A stretch of DNA of 24,009 nt from Pseudomonadota bacterium (lineage in GTDB: Bacteria > Pseudomonadota > Gammaproteobacteria > Burkholderiales > Burkholderiaceae): NCBI GenBank assembly GCA_023441105.1, contig JAEZQX010000159.1, positions 1 to 24,009 of the forward strand, written 5' to 3'. Positions within the stretch are counted from its first letter, which is position 1. Each line of letters starts with the position of its first letter. Shown in pieces: positions 7,194-14,583 of the stretch. The notes under the pieces are model-generated. The model did no database searches. It was not told the origin of the DNA and saw only the letters and a list, made by a program, of their open reading frames with translations. A program made the position numbers and the translations under genes.

Positions 7194-7892
7194 CTAGCGC
7201 GGGCCGCCCGGGATCCCGAGGTCCTTGCGCCACTCGTCGTCGCGCTTCATCGACGGATTGGACGGCCGCTTCAGGTAGTAGGGGATCAACGGCCGATACA
7301 GCTCGTAGAGCCGCCTCAGCTCGCCGATCGGCTCGTCGTGCTCGTCCGCGCGCAAGTCGACGAGCGCATAGCTTCGCTCATGATGCACCTGCAAGGCTGA
7401 AGAGTACTGGCCGGCCACCTGGCCGCCGGCGTCCCGGCCCGCCTCCAGGGAAGCGACCAGCCGGTGCGCCAGGTCGCCTTCTGCGCGCTCGAAGCCATCC
7501 ATCATCGCCTGCGCAACCCGGTCGTTGGACAAGCGGTTGCCTGCCACGCATACATTGGGGCGGGTGAGGTGGCCGCGCCATTCCTCGTTGTGCTTGCCGG
7601 TGCGGGCAGCGGTGTTGCCGTCCTTGTCGATGACCATGATCTGCCGCCACTCGATGTGATCGGCACCATCGCTCTCCTCGAGCTCTTGCAGCACCTTGCG
7701 CGCGGAGTAACCCATCTCGAGCAGCTTCAGGCCCAGCGGCCCGAGCCGCGGATCACCATTGGCTTGCACCATCAGGCCGCCGATGCGCGGGCGGACGAAG
7801 GGACATTTCGCGCCGATCGCAATCGGTCGGGTGGCGATTGCCATGCCGAATTGGCCGGTACGTTCACAGCGGGCTAGGACGGAAAAGGTCAT
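7194..7892 (-). CDS. DUF1028 domain protein (Ntn-hydrolase-like fold)
   Basis: A 232-residue protein that spans the DUF1028 family: an N-terminal TFSVLARCERTGQFGMAIATRP strand-turn after Met1, the GLMVQANGDPRLGPLGLKLL segment, DKDGNTAARTG, VAGNRLSNDRVAQAMMDGF, then RLVASLEAGRDAGGQ and VDLRADEHDEPIGELRRL. The family is predicted to have an N-terminal-nucleophile hydrolase fold and has no firmly assigned reaction, so none is claimed. GAGGAG lies 8 nt before the ATG. It is the last gene of a GntR regulator - Bug protein - DUF1028 operon, suggesting a role in handling the compound the Bug protein binds. There is no signal peptide. Confidence 0.88.
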   Translation of the reverse strand: MTFSVLARCERTGQFGMAIATRPIAIGAKCPFVRPRIGGLMVQANGDPRLGPLGLKLLEMGYSARKVLQELEESDGADHIEWRQIMVIDKDGNTAARTGKHNEEWRGHLTRPNVCVAGNRLSNDRVAQAMMDGFERAEGDLAHRLVASLEAGRDAGGQVAGQYSSALQVHHERSYALVDLRADEHDEPIGELRRLYELYRPLIPYYLKRPSNPSMKRDDEWRKDLGIPGGPR

Positions 7893-7987
7893 TGAGTCAT
7901 CTCCTCGGGTTGGCGCGTTGGGGAATCATCCGATGCAGGCAGGCGAAGGCCCGGCAAGCGTTGCAGGGGTCTCTCGTGGAAAAAGCG

Positions 7988-8980
7988 TCAGTTCGGCTTG
8001 ACGCCCGCCTTGGCCACGATATCTGCCCAGCGCGCGACCTCGGTCTTCACGTAGGCGGCAAACGCATCCGGTCCCTTGCCGGACACCTCGTTGCCCAGTG
8101 CATCGAGCTTGCCCTTGATCTCCGGATCGGTCAGTGTCTGCGAGATCTCGGCATGAAGCCGATCGATGACCGGCCGCGGCGTGGCCGCCGGGGCGAACAC
8201 GCCGAACCAGACCTCCGCCGCATAGCCGGGTACGCCCGATTCGGCGATGGTGGGCACCTCCGGCAAGGCTGCCGTCCGCTGGGCGGCAGTCACCGCGATC
8301 GCCCGCAGGCCTCCGCTCTTCAGGTGAGGGACGACGTCGGGCATGTTGTGGAACCCGAGCTTGACGTGGCCGGCGAGGATGTCGCTGACCGCCGGAGCTG
8401 CGCCCTTGTAGGGGACGTGCAGCATGTCGACGCCCGTCATCACCTTGAACATCTCGCCGGACAGGTGCTGCGAGCTGCCGTTGCCGGAAGACGAGAACGT
8501 CAGCTGCCCGGGATTCTGCCGGGCGAGAGCGATCAATTCCTGCACCGTCTTCGCCGCCACCGACGGATGCACGACCAGCACGTTGGAGACGGTGCCGACC
8601 ATGGTCACCGGCGCGAAGTCCCGCACCGGGTCGTAGGCCAGGCCGGGATAGATGGCGGCTGCCGTGGCGTGGGTGGGGGAGCTTCCCATCACGATGGTAT
8701 AGCCGTCCGCCGGGGCTCTCGCCACCTGTCCGACGCCCAGCGTACCGGTCGCCCCGGGCCGGTTCTCGACGACGACGGTCTGGCCGAGCGACTTGCCCAG
8801 GCGGCTGGCGATGAGGCGGCAGAAAGTGTCGTTGCTTCCGCCCGGAGGCCAGGGGCTGATCAGCTTGATGGGATGCTCCGGGAACGCCTCGGCCCGCGCA
8901 TGCTGCGGCCGCAGCCAGCCGATCGCGGTGACCAGCATCAGGACCAGCAGCAGGAAGCGCACGTGGTTGAGTCGGTTCAT
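7988..8980 (-). CDS. Bug/TctC-family periplasmic solute-binding protein
   Basis: A 330-residue exported binding protein and the second orphan Bug member in the window. The signal peptide covers residues 1-30 (cleavage QHARA|EAFPEHPIK). The family signature follows: IKLISPWPPGGSNDTF, VVVENRPGATG, DGYTIVMG. It is clearly different from the first Bug protein, so this is not a recent local duplication. It lies between the GntR regulator (29 nt upstream) and DUF1028 (95 nt downstream) on the same strand. TctA/TctB subunits are not present, so it must use subunits encoded elsewhere. The ligand is unknown but is probably a carboxylate, by family precedent. Confidence 0.9.
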   Translation of the reverse strand: MNRLNHVRFLLLVLMLVTAIGWLRPQHARAEAFPEHPIKLISPWPPGGSNDTFCRLIASRLGKSLGQTVVVENRPGATGTLGVGQVARAPADGYTIVMGSSPTHATAAAIYPGLAYDPVRDFAPVTMVGTVSNVLVVHPSVAAKTVQELIALARQNPGQLTFSSSGNGSSQHLSGEMFKVMTGVDMLHVPYKGAAPAVSDILAGHVKLGFHNMPDVVPHLKSGGLRAIAVTAAQRTAALPEVPTIAESGVPGYAAEVWFGVFAPAATPRPVIDRLHAEISQTLTDPEIKGKLDALGNEVSGKGPDAFAAYVKTEVARWADIVAKAGVKPN

Positions 8981-9009
8981 GATCGGCCCCGGGTGGTGGT
9001 GTCAGGTGG

Positions 9010-9792
9010 CTAGGCGTGTCTTGGGAAGAGCGTGGCGGAGAACTGGTAGCGGGTCGGGTGGTACTGCGCCTCGAAGATCTCGATGAGCCTGGCCTCGGTG
9101 TCGTAGTAGGCACGGCGCCCTCGAAGAAGCGAGGTGCCGCGCCTGACGCCGAGCGTCGCCGCCACCGGCGCGGAGGCCGGAACGGCATCGAGAAGCTGTT
9201 CTGCATGATCCAGCCGCAGGCCATGGCTGCGCGCGATATGCCTGATGGTCGGCAGCGGCCCGGCAACGTCCGCCGCGGAAACACGGGTGGCGATGGCCGG
9301 TGGGAACCAGAACGCGATGTGGACGATCGGTTCACCCGGCGTAATGTGGTTGACGCCGACGATCTGCTTGAATTCCTCGCCTTCCGCCACGCCGGCAAAC
9401 CCGCTCAGGTGGCGGGGCAGGGGGCGCCATGCCTCATCCAGCACCGTCATGCGATTGAGCATCAGGACGTCGTCGATATAGCCGGTCAGCACGACCGCCT
9501 TGCCGATCCTCTCGGTGCTGCTGATGTAGGTGCCCGAGCCGCGCCGCCGCTCGACGACCTGGCGGGCGACCAGCTCGTCGGTGGCCTTGCGGATGGTGAT
9601 GCGGCTGACGCCATAGGCGGCGCAAAGCTCGGCCTCGCTGGGCAGCGCGGCGCCTGGCTCCATCCGGCTGGCATCGATGGTCATCAGCATGTCGGCGGCA
9701 ATCCGGCGGTAAAGAGGCTCGGCCAGGGAGACGGCCGCCGCGCCTGTCCCGGCACTGCGCGGCGTGGACCAAGTTGTCATGACAACTATCAT
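9010..9792 (-). CDS. GntR-family regulator with UTRA domain (HutC type)
   Basis: 260 residues from the ATG at 9792, or 256 from the ATG at 9780. Residues about 27-92 form the winged helix-turn-helix (LYRRIAADM, then EPGAALPSEAELCAAYGVSRITIRKATDELVARQVVERRRGSGTYI, shown here as the family pattern). The C-terminal part (about 105-255) is a UTRA ligand-binding domain, ending RRAYYDTEARLIEIFEAQYHPTRYQF. HutC-type regulators usually repress their operon until a pathway metabolite binds UTRA. It heads the operon with the Bug and DUF1028 genes. A 16-bp palindrome covers its start region and is the likely autoregulatory operator. Confidence 0.9.
   Translation of the reverse strand: MIVVMTTWSTPRSAGTGAAAVSLAEPLYRRIAADMLMTIDASRMEPGAALPSEAELCAAYGVSRITIRKATDELVARQVVERRRGSGTYISSTERIGKAVVLTGYIDDVLMLNRMTVLDEAWRPLPRHLSGFAGVAEGEEFKQIVGVNHITPGEPIVHIAFWFPPAIATRVSAADVAGPLPTIRHIARSHGLRLDHAEQLLDAVPASAPVAATLGVRRGTSLLRGRRAYYDTEARLIEIFEAQYHPTRYQFSATLFPRHA
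9772..9787. promoter_or_regulatory. 16-bp perfect palindrome, candidate GntR/HutC operator
   Basis: AGTTGTCATGACAACT is its own reverse complement over 16 bp. It sits between the two possible start codons of the GntR gene and includes the inner one (CAT at 9778-9780). HutC-subfamily sites are commonly short palindromes of the form GT-N-TA-N-AC or TTGT...ACAA; the TTGTC...GACAA arms here agree with this. Binding would block transcription or translation start of the whole regulator-Bug-DUF1028 operon. The role is inferred from symmetry and position. Confidence 0.6.
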
Positions 9793-9979
9793 CGCGGTTG
9801 GCGCCGGTCGCTGTCAATGGCCGGGAAGCCGGCATGCTTGTTCGGCCGAACGCCGGAAGAGCCAGGGCGCCCCAAGGCATATACCTTGCTAGGAGCTTGT
9901 CAGCCGTCGTCACCGCGACGAAGGGCGATCAAGCTGCACGCCGACGCAACGCGGCTCCGACCGGAAGCAAGCGACATCC

Positions 9980-10165
9980 ATGGAAAAGCCGAAGCCCTGG
10001 TGGCTGACCGCAGACGACGAAGAATGCCCGGGTTGTTCGCAGCCCTACGGCTACGGGCTGGAGGTACGTTGCGAAGACTGCGACTCGGTGCTTTGCCCGA
10101 CTTGCGTCGTGCGGCTGGGCAAGCTGCGGCTGTGCCGCGAATGTGCAGACCTGCGCAAGGAGTAA
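9980..10165 (+). CDS. small four-CxxC zinc-ribbon-like protein
   Basis: A 61-residue soluble protein with four CxxC pairs: CPGC, CEDC, CPTC and CREC, i.e. eight cysteines in about 40 residues. That is enough to bind two zinc ions in a B-box/RING-like or double zinc-ribbon arrangement. The N-terminus is MEKPKPWW and the C-terminus ECADLRKE. I recognise no named family. Its stop codon ends 4 nt before the ATG of the first ku gene, and the ku ribosome binding site (AAGGAG) lies inside its last codons, so the two are very likely cotranscribed and coupled. It may therefore assist DNA end joining, by protein or DNA contact. The ribosome binding site for this gene itself is weak and distant. Confidence 0.7.
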   Translation: MEKPKPWWLTADDEECPGCSQPYGYGLEVRCEDCDSVLCPTCVVRLGKLRLCRECADLRKE

Positions 10166-10169
10166 GGCC

Positions 10170-10982
10170 ATGGCTCGGGCGATCTGGAAGGGGAAGCTGG
10201 TCATCGGAAGGCAGGACGTGGCGGTGAAGATGTACTCGGCGGTCCAGGATCGGCGGGTTCATTTCCGGCTTCTGCACGAGAAGGACATGTCGCCGATCGA
10301 ACAGCGGATCGTCCGCAAGAGCGACGGCAAGGAGGTGCCGAAGGAGGCGCAGGCTAAGGCCTTTCCGCTGGAGGATGGCAACGCCGTCATCGTCCGATCG
10401 GAGGAACTGCAGGAGATCGAGCCGCCCCCGTCGCGCGATATCGACCTGTGCCGCTTCGTGCCCGCCTCCCTGCTCGGCGACCAGTGGTACGACAGGCCCT
10501 ACTACCTCGGCCCGGACGAAGACGAGGCGGCGTATTTCGCGCTGGTCGAGGCGCTCGGCCGCAGCCGTGCCGTGGGCATCGCCCGCTGGGTCATGCGCAA
10601 GCAACCTTATGTCGGCGCCCTGGGCCTGTCCGGCAGCCATCTGACGCTCACCACCCTGCGGCGCGCCGACCAGGTGCTGTCGGTGGCCGGGCTCGATGTG
10701 CCGGCGGCTCGCGCCCCCGAGGAGCGGGAGCTGAAGCTGGCCGAGCAACTCGTGGAGGCGGTCGCAGCCGACTTCGAGCCCGAGCAGTGGCAGGACGAAT
10801 ACCGCGAGCGGGTACGCCAGCTGATCGAATCGAAAATGCGCGGCGAGAAGCCCAAGGTGGTGCGGCTGAAGCCAAGAAAGGAAAGCGGCAGCCTGTCCGA
10901 CCAGCTGCAGCGCAGCCTCGAGGCCACCCGCAGCGCCGGGCGCGGCAAGCCGCAACGCAAAGGGGAGAAGAAAGTTGCCTAG
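10170..10982 (+). CDS. ku: Ku protein, non-homologous end joining (first copy)
   Basis: 270 residues from the ATG at 10170, preceded by AAGGAG with proper spacing. It is a bacterial Ku core: MARAIWKGKLVIGRQDVAVKM at the N-terminus (compare the usual 'xWkGxisFGLVxIPVkly' strand), VHFRLLHEKDMSPIEQRIV, the SRDIDLCRFVP strand, YDRPYYLGPDE, and ALVEALGRSRAVGIARWVMR. Ku dimers ring the DNA ends and recruit LigD. The C-terminal tail is short and basic (GRGKPQRKGEKKVA) without a SAP domain. The gene overlaps the next ku by 8 nt. The N-terminal strand (LVIGRQDVAVKM) departs from the consensus more than the second copy does. Confidence 0.93.
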   Translation: MARAIWKGKLVIGRQDVAVKMYSAVQDRRVHFRLLHEKDMSPIEQRIVRKSDGKEVPKEAQAKAFPLEDGNAVIVRSEELQEIEPPPSRDIDLCRFVPASLLGDQWYDRPYYLGPDEDEAAYFALVEALGRSRAVGIARWVMRKQPYVGALGLSGSHLTLTTLRRADQVLSVAGLDVPAARAPEERELKLAEQLVEAVAADFEPEQWQDEYRERVRQLIESKMRGEKPKVVRLKPRKESGSLSDQLQRSLEATRSAGRGKPQRKGEKKVA

Positions 10983-12120
10983 GGCAGCCAGCAGCAATCG
11001 CGGCAAGCAGGCCGCGAAGAAGTCGCCGCCGCCGGCCCCCGAAGCCGCGGCGCCGGTACGCGCCTTCTGGTCGGGCACGATCACCTTCGGCCTGGTGAGC
11101 ATCCCGGTCGACCTCTTCGCTGCCGTGCGGCCCAGGCGCAAGTCGATGAAGATGGTGGATTCGGATGGCAAGCCGCTGGGCAGGCAGTACTACTGCCCGG
11201 AGGACGGAAAGGAGCTGGGATCGGACGACATCGTGCGGGGCTACGAGACCGACGACGGCACGATGGTGGTGGTCAGCGACAAGGAGCTCGAGGACATCGC
11301 GCCGGAAGCAACGCGCGACATCGAGTTGCGGCGCTTCGTGCCGCTGGCCCAGATCCCGTCGATGTACTTCCAGCGCCCCTACTTCCTCGCGCCCGCGGGT
11401 CGCTCCACAAAGGCTTATCACCTGCTGGCGGCGACCATGGAACGCACCGGCCGCGTCGGCATCGGCACGTTCGTGATGCGCAGCCATGAATACCTGGTCG
11501 CGATCCTGTCGGAGGGCGGCGTGCTGCGCGCGGAAACGCTGCGCTTCGCCGACGAGCTGCGCAACCCAGCGGACCTGGAACTGCCCGAGCCGAAGAAGGC
11601 GCAGCCGAAGCTCCGGGATGCCATCGCCAGGGAGATCAAGTCGCTCACCCGCGACGAGCTCGACATGGACGAGTTGGCCGACCGACAGGCTGCCGCGATC
11701 CGCGACATCGCCGAGGACAAGGAGAAGCGCGGCAAGGATGTGGTCGCGCTGCCGGCCAGCGCGGAGGACACCGAGTCCGAAGGCGCAGAGATCGTCGACC
11801 TGATGCAGATCCTCCGGCGCAGCCTGTCGCAGAAGGCGGTCGTGACCACGGCGGAAGCCGCTGGCGCCTCGGGCGGACGATCCGCGCCCGCGGATGGCGG
11901 CCGCCGGCCAGTCAAGCGTCGCACGGGACGCAGGGGCGGTGCGGATCAGGCGATCGCGAGCGCCTCCACAAGCCGTTCGACCCGGAAGCCGCCCGCGAAG
12001 GACGACCTCGAGGGCCTGTCTCGCGAGCAGCTGTACGAGCGCGCGCAAGACCTGGGCATCGCCGGACGCAGCAAGATGGATCGCACCGCGCTGCTGAAAG
12101 CGCTGCGCGCGGCCGCCTGA
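10975..12120 (+). CDS. ku: Ku protein with C-terminal SAP-like tail (second copy)
   Basis: 381 residues from a TTG at 10975, which overlaps the end of the first ku by 8 nt; GGGGAG (10962-10967) lies 7 nt upstream. An N-terminal basic Ala/Pro-rich leader (about 28 residues) precedes the Ku core: AFWSGTITFGLVSIPVDLF, then YYCPEDGKELGSDDIVRGYE, DIELRRFVPLAQIPSMYFQRPYFL, and IGTFVMRSHEYLVAI. After about residue 290 comes a basic low-complexity linker, then a SAP-like helix-turn-helix (about 343-381: DLEGLSREQLYERAQDLGI, then SKMDRTALLKALR), likely to bind DNA. The difference from the first copy in leader and tail suggests a functional pair, possibly a heterodimer as reported for adjacent rhizobial ku genes. 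No ligD is in the window. Confidence 0.93.
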   Translation: MPRAASSNRGKQAAKKSPPPAPEAAAPVRAFWSGTITFGLVSIPVDLFAAVRPRRKSMKMVDSDGKPLGRQYYCPEDGKELGSDDIVRGYETDDGTMVVVSDKELEDIAPEATRDIELRRFVPLAQIPSMYFQRPYFLAPAGRSTKAYHLLAATMERTGRVGIGTFVMRSHEYLVAILSEGGVLRAETLRFADELRNPADLELPEPKKAQPKLRDAIAREIKSLTRDELDMDELADRQAAAIRDIAEDKEKRGKDVVALPASAEDTESEGAEIVDLMQILRRSLSQKAVVTTAEAAGASGGRSAPADGGRRPVKRRTGRRGGADQAIASASTSRSTRKPPAKDDLEGLSREQLYERAQDLGIAGRSKMDRTALLKALRAAA

Positions 12121-12144
12121 CCGGCGATCTGGTTCGATCGGCGG

Positions 12145-13080
12145 TTAGCGCTTCGTGCCGGCTGCCCCAGCTCGATGGCCGCCGTCGGGCGGCGGCCAGC
12201 CCGCAGGCTTCTGGTCCAGGCGCTCCATCAGGCGCTGCGCATCGAAAGGCGCGCGCACCTTCTGGTCGTTGTCGAAATAGCAGAACACGTCGCGGCTTGC
12301 GCGCTTGCGCGGCGCACGCTTCGAGATGCGCTGCGCATCGCGCGGCTGACCGCCCCGGGCCCATGCGGCGATCCGATGCGCCCAGCGGTCGAGCGCTTCG
12401 TCGCTGTACTGGCCGCCGTACAGCGTCTCCGGCCCGTGCAGGCGCAGGTAGACGAAGCCGGCCGTCACGTCTTCCACGTAGGGCCAGTCGGCCACTGCAT
12501 CCGATGCCACCAGGGCCGCATCATGCTTGCGCAGCAGTCGGATGAATGCTTCGTCGCAATAGCTGGGATGTCGGATCTCGAAGGCATGCCGCAACGGCCG
12601 CTTGTGGTCGGTTGTGATGCTGGGATCCTTGACCCGATCGTCGTGCCGCGCGGCAACCGCCGCGGCGGCATGAGTGTCCCGCGGCAGGGCCGAAATGAAC
12701 GACTCGAAGATCTCCGGCTCGAATGTCGACCGTGCCGGGAACTGCCACAGGATCGGGCCGAGCTTCGGTCCGAGCTCCAGCAGCCCGGAGGCGAGGAAGT
12801 TCGCGATGGCGGTGGGCAGGCGCTCGCCGCGAAGTCGCAGCATGTGGGTGATGAAGCGCGGAGCCTTGACGCTGAAGACGAAGCCGTCCGGCGTGGCGTC
12901 GCGCCAGCGCCGAAAGCTGGTGGCTCGCTGCAGCGAATAGTGCGACCCGTTGATCTCGATGCTCTGGACCGCGCGGGATGCAAAGGCCAACTCCCGCGCA
13001 TGCGCCAGCTTCGCCGGATAGAAGACGCCACGCCAGCCGTCGTACTGCCAGCCCGAGAGCCCGATGTGGATGCGTGACAT
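12145..13080 (-). CDS. DUF72 (YecE-like) family protein
   Basis: A 311-residue protein of the DUF72 family, which has a TIM-barrel-like fold and no established reaction. Typical motifs: IHIGLSGWQYDGWRGVFYP at the N-terminus, EINGSHYSLQ, FVFSVKAPRFITH, LGPILWQFP, AFEIRHPSYCDEAF, FVYLRLHGPETLYGGQYSDEALDRWA, and CYFDNDQ near the end. A basic insertion (RISKRAPRKRASRD) before CYFDNDQ is longer than usual. The gene is convergent with the ku operon, 24 nt from its end. DUF72 genes are often near Ku and DNA-repair genes in bacteria, but a role in repair is only suggested by position. Confidence 0.9.
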   Translation of the reverse strand: MSRIHIGLSGWQYDGWRGVFYPAKLAHARELAFASRAVQSIEINGSHYSLQRATSFRRWRDATPDGFVFSVKAPRFITHMLRLRGERLPTAIANFLASGLLELGPKLGPILWQFPARSTFEPEIFESFISALPRDTHAAAAVAARHDDRVKDPSITTDHKRPLRHAFEIRHPSYCDEAFIRLLRKHDAALVASDAVADWPYVEDVTAGFVYLRLHGPETLYGGQYSDEALDRWAHRIAAWARGGQPRDAQRISKRAPRKRASRDVFCYFDNDQKVRAPFDAQRLMERLDQKPAGWPPPDGGHRAGAAGTKR

Positions 13081-13240
13081 CTGGATCTATCGCCCTCTCA
13101 GCACACTTTCTTTCAATCGTTACTGTTGTATTCCTGGGCGGCCTGGAACCGTCGACCGGCCTCGCCGCTATGCTCATCGCTAGACGGACCTCGGGGCATT
13201 GCTCCGGGTTCTCAGGCCTCAACGATTGACGAGAACTCGG

Positions 13241-13438
13241 ATGAACAGTCGCTTCTATGTCACTGCCGCGGTGGCGCTGCTGCTCGCGGCAGCGTACAAC
13301 GGCGCGGCGAAACGACCGGCGCCGGCTCCAGCCACGGGCGCCGGCCAGTCGGCCGACGTGGAGTCGGCACAGCCGGCCACACCGGTGACTGCCCGCTCCC
13401 TGCCGCCGTCGCCGCAGGCAGCCCTGCCGCGGAGCTGA
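13241..13438 (+). CDS. small exported hypothetical protein
   Basis: A possible 65-residue protein from the ATG at 13241. It begins with a signal-like segment (MNSRFYVTAAVALLLAAAYNGA), followed by a low-complexity Ala/Pro/Ser/Thr-rich tail (KRPAPAPATGAGQSADV, then PATPVTARSLPPSP). No family is recognised and there is no clear ribosome binding site. It lies divergent from DUF72 and ends 10 nt before the convergent stop of the metallo-beta-lactamase-fold gene. It may be a real small envelope protein, or chance in GC-rich DNA. Confidence 0.4.
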   Translation: MNSRFYVTAAVALLLAAAYNGAAKRPAPAPATGAGQSADVESAQPATPVTARSLPPSPQAALPRS

Positions 13439-13448
13439 ACCCGGCCAC

Positions 13449-14486
13449 TCACTGCGCATGCGGTGCTGCTGCAGGCAGCATGCCCCGCCAGGCGGCATTG
13501 ACCTCTTCGATCACCGCGGCCGGCCGCGGCCGGTAGCGCGGCGAAAAGTGAAACGGCACGACCGCGGCGGCGCCGAGGTGTCGGGCAAGCCAGCCGGCCT
13601 GCCGCGCCGTCAGGTGGTTCTTGCGTTGCGCATGGTCGCGATCGGCATCGAGGAACACGCTTTCGATGAACAACTGGTCGACGCCGCCAAGAAGCCGCTG
13701 GAGCGTGGCCACATTGCTCGCGGTGAAGCGGCAGTCGGTCACGTAGCCGATACACCGCCCGGAGGCAGGGGCGAGCATCACCGGCGTCAGCTCGCCGACG
13801 GTCCGCACCATCTCATGCTGGCCGTCCCGATCGCGCCACTGCAGCCGCAAGGGCGTGCCCGGTGGCGCCCCTGACATCACCGCCAGCTTGAGTTCTCGCA
13901 GCCATGCCCCGGTGGTCACGCCCAGTGCCTGCAGGCGATCCTTGGCCACACGCGGGCGGGCTTTCTCCTCGACGCGGAAGGCGAGGCAGGGCATCTCGTG
14001 ATCGATGAAGCCGCCGCGGACACTTAGCAGCGGTTCGTCGTGCAGCAGGTCGCCGTCCCAGGAATAGCTGCCGGACTGTTCCCGGGCGAAAGCCGTGCGA
14101 CTGCAGAAGCAGGCGCGGCGCCCGTTACCGGAGGGATCGATCTCGCGGACGTCGAGCACCAGGTCCACGGCATAGCGATGCACGACATTCCAGGTGTAGG
14201 CGCGCAGCTTGTGCTCGACCTGGGCGACGAAACCAGGTCCGCCGACGAGCACGATGCGCTTCTTGCGGCCGAGCACCACCCGCAGCAGCTGGTCGAAGCC
14301 GGCGAAGTGATCCATGTGCGTGTGGCTGACGAAGATGTGCGACGCGCGCAGCAGCTTGCGCGGCGGCAGCACGGCGAGGTCGCCCAGGTCGAGCAGCAGC
14401 GCCCGCTGCTCGTCATGGAGGTCGATGTAGAGGAGGGGATCGCCGAACGGATCGTTGACGAGGGAGGGCTCGAGCAGGTGGCGCAT
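13449..14486 (-). CDS. RNase Z-like metallo-beta-lactamase-fold hydrolase
   Basis: 345 residues from the ATG at 14486; a longer reading frame to 14606 would run into the CotH gene and adds no domain. Zinc motif SHTHMDHFAG provides H55, H57, D59 and H60. Further likely ligands are IDHEMPC, YVTDCRF (Asp) and VPFHFSPRY (His), the pattern of RNase Z/ElaC-type phosphodiesterases. It is longer than typical tRNase Z, with an insertion around residues 95-190 (CFCSRTAFAREQSGSYSWDGD). It may process RNA 3' ends or hydrolyse another phosphodiester. It follows the CotH gene on the same strand by 97 nt and may be cotranscribed with it. Cytoplasmic, with no signal peptide. Confidence 0.82.
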   Translation of the reverse strand: MRHLLEPSLVNDPFGDPLLYIDLHDEQRALLLDLGDLAVLPPRKLLRASHIFVSHTHMDHFAGFDQLLRVVLGRKKRIVLVGGPGFVAQVEHKLRAYTWNVVHRYAVDLVLDVREIDPSGNGRRACFCSRTAFAREQSGSYSWDGDLLHDEPLLSVRGGFIDHEMPCLAFRVEEKARPRVAKDRLQALGVTTGAWLRELKLAVMSGAPPGTPLRLQWRDRDGQHEMVRTVGELTPVMLAPASGRCIGYVTDCRFTASNVATLQRLLGGVDQLFIESVFLDADRDHAQRKNHLTARQAGWLARHLGAAAVVPFHFSPRYRPRPAAVIEEVNAAWRGMLPAAAPHAQ

Positions 14487-14583
14487 GGCTTGCGGACGTA
14501 CAGCCTGAAGCCCTACGGCCGGGGCGCTTGTCGCTCCGGCGTCTGCAGCGGGCCGGGTCCCGGTCCGGGCCGTCGCGACGAAC

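Noticed and set aside
892..8980. Complete tripartite tricarboxylate transporters
   Set aside because: Only the binding proteins are present; no TctA- or TctB-like membrane protein lies in the window. The MFS protein is a different family.
9980..13080. ligD next to the ku genes
   Set aside because: I looked for ligase, polymerase and phosphoesterase motifs and found none; the next gene is DUF72.
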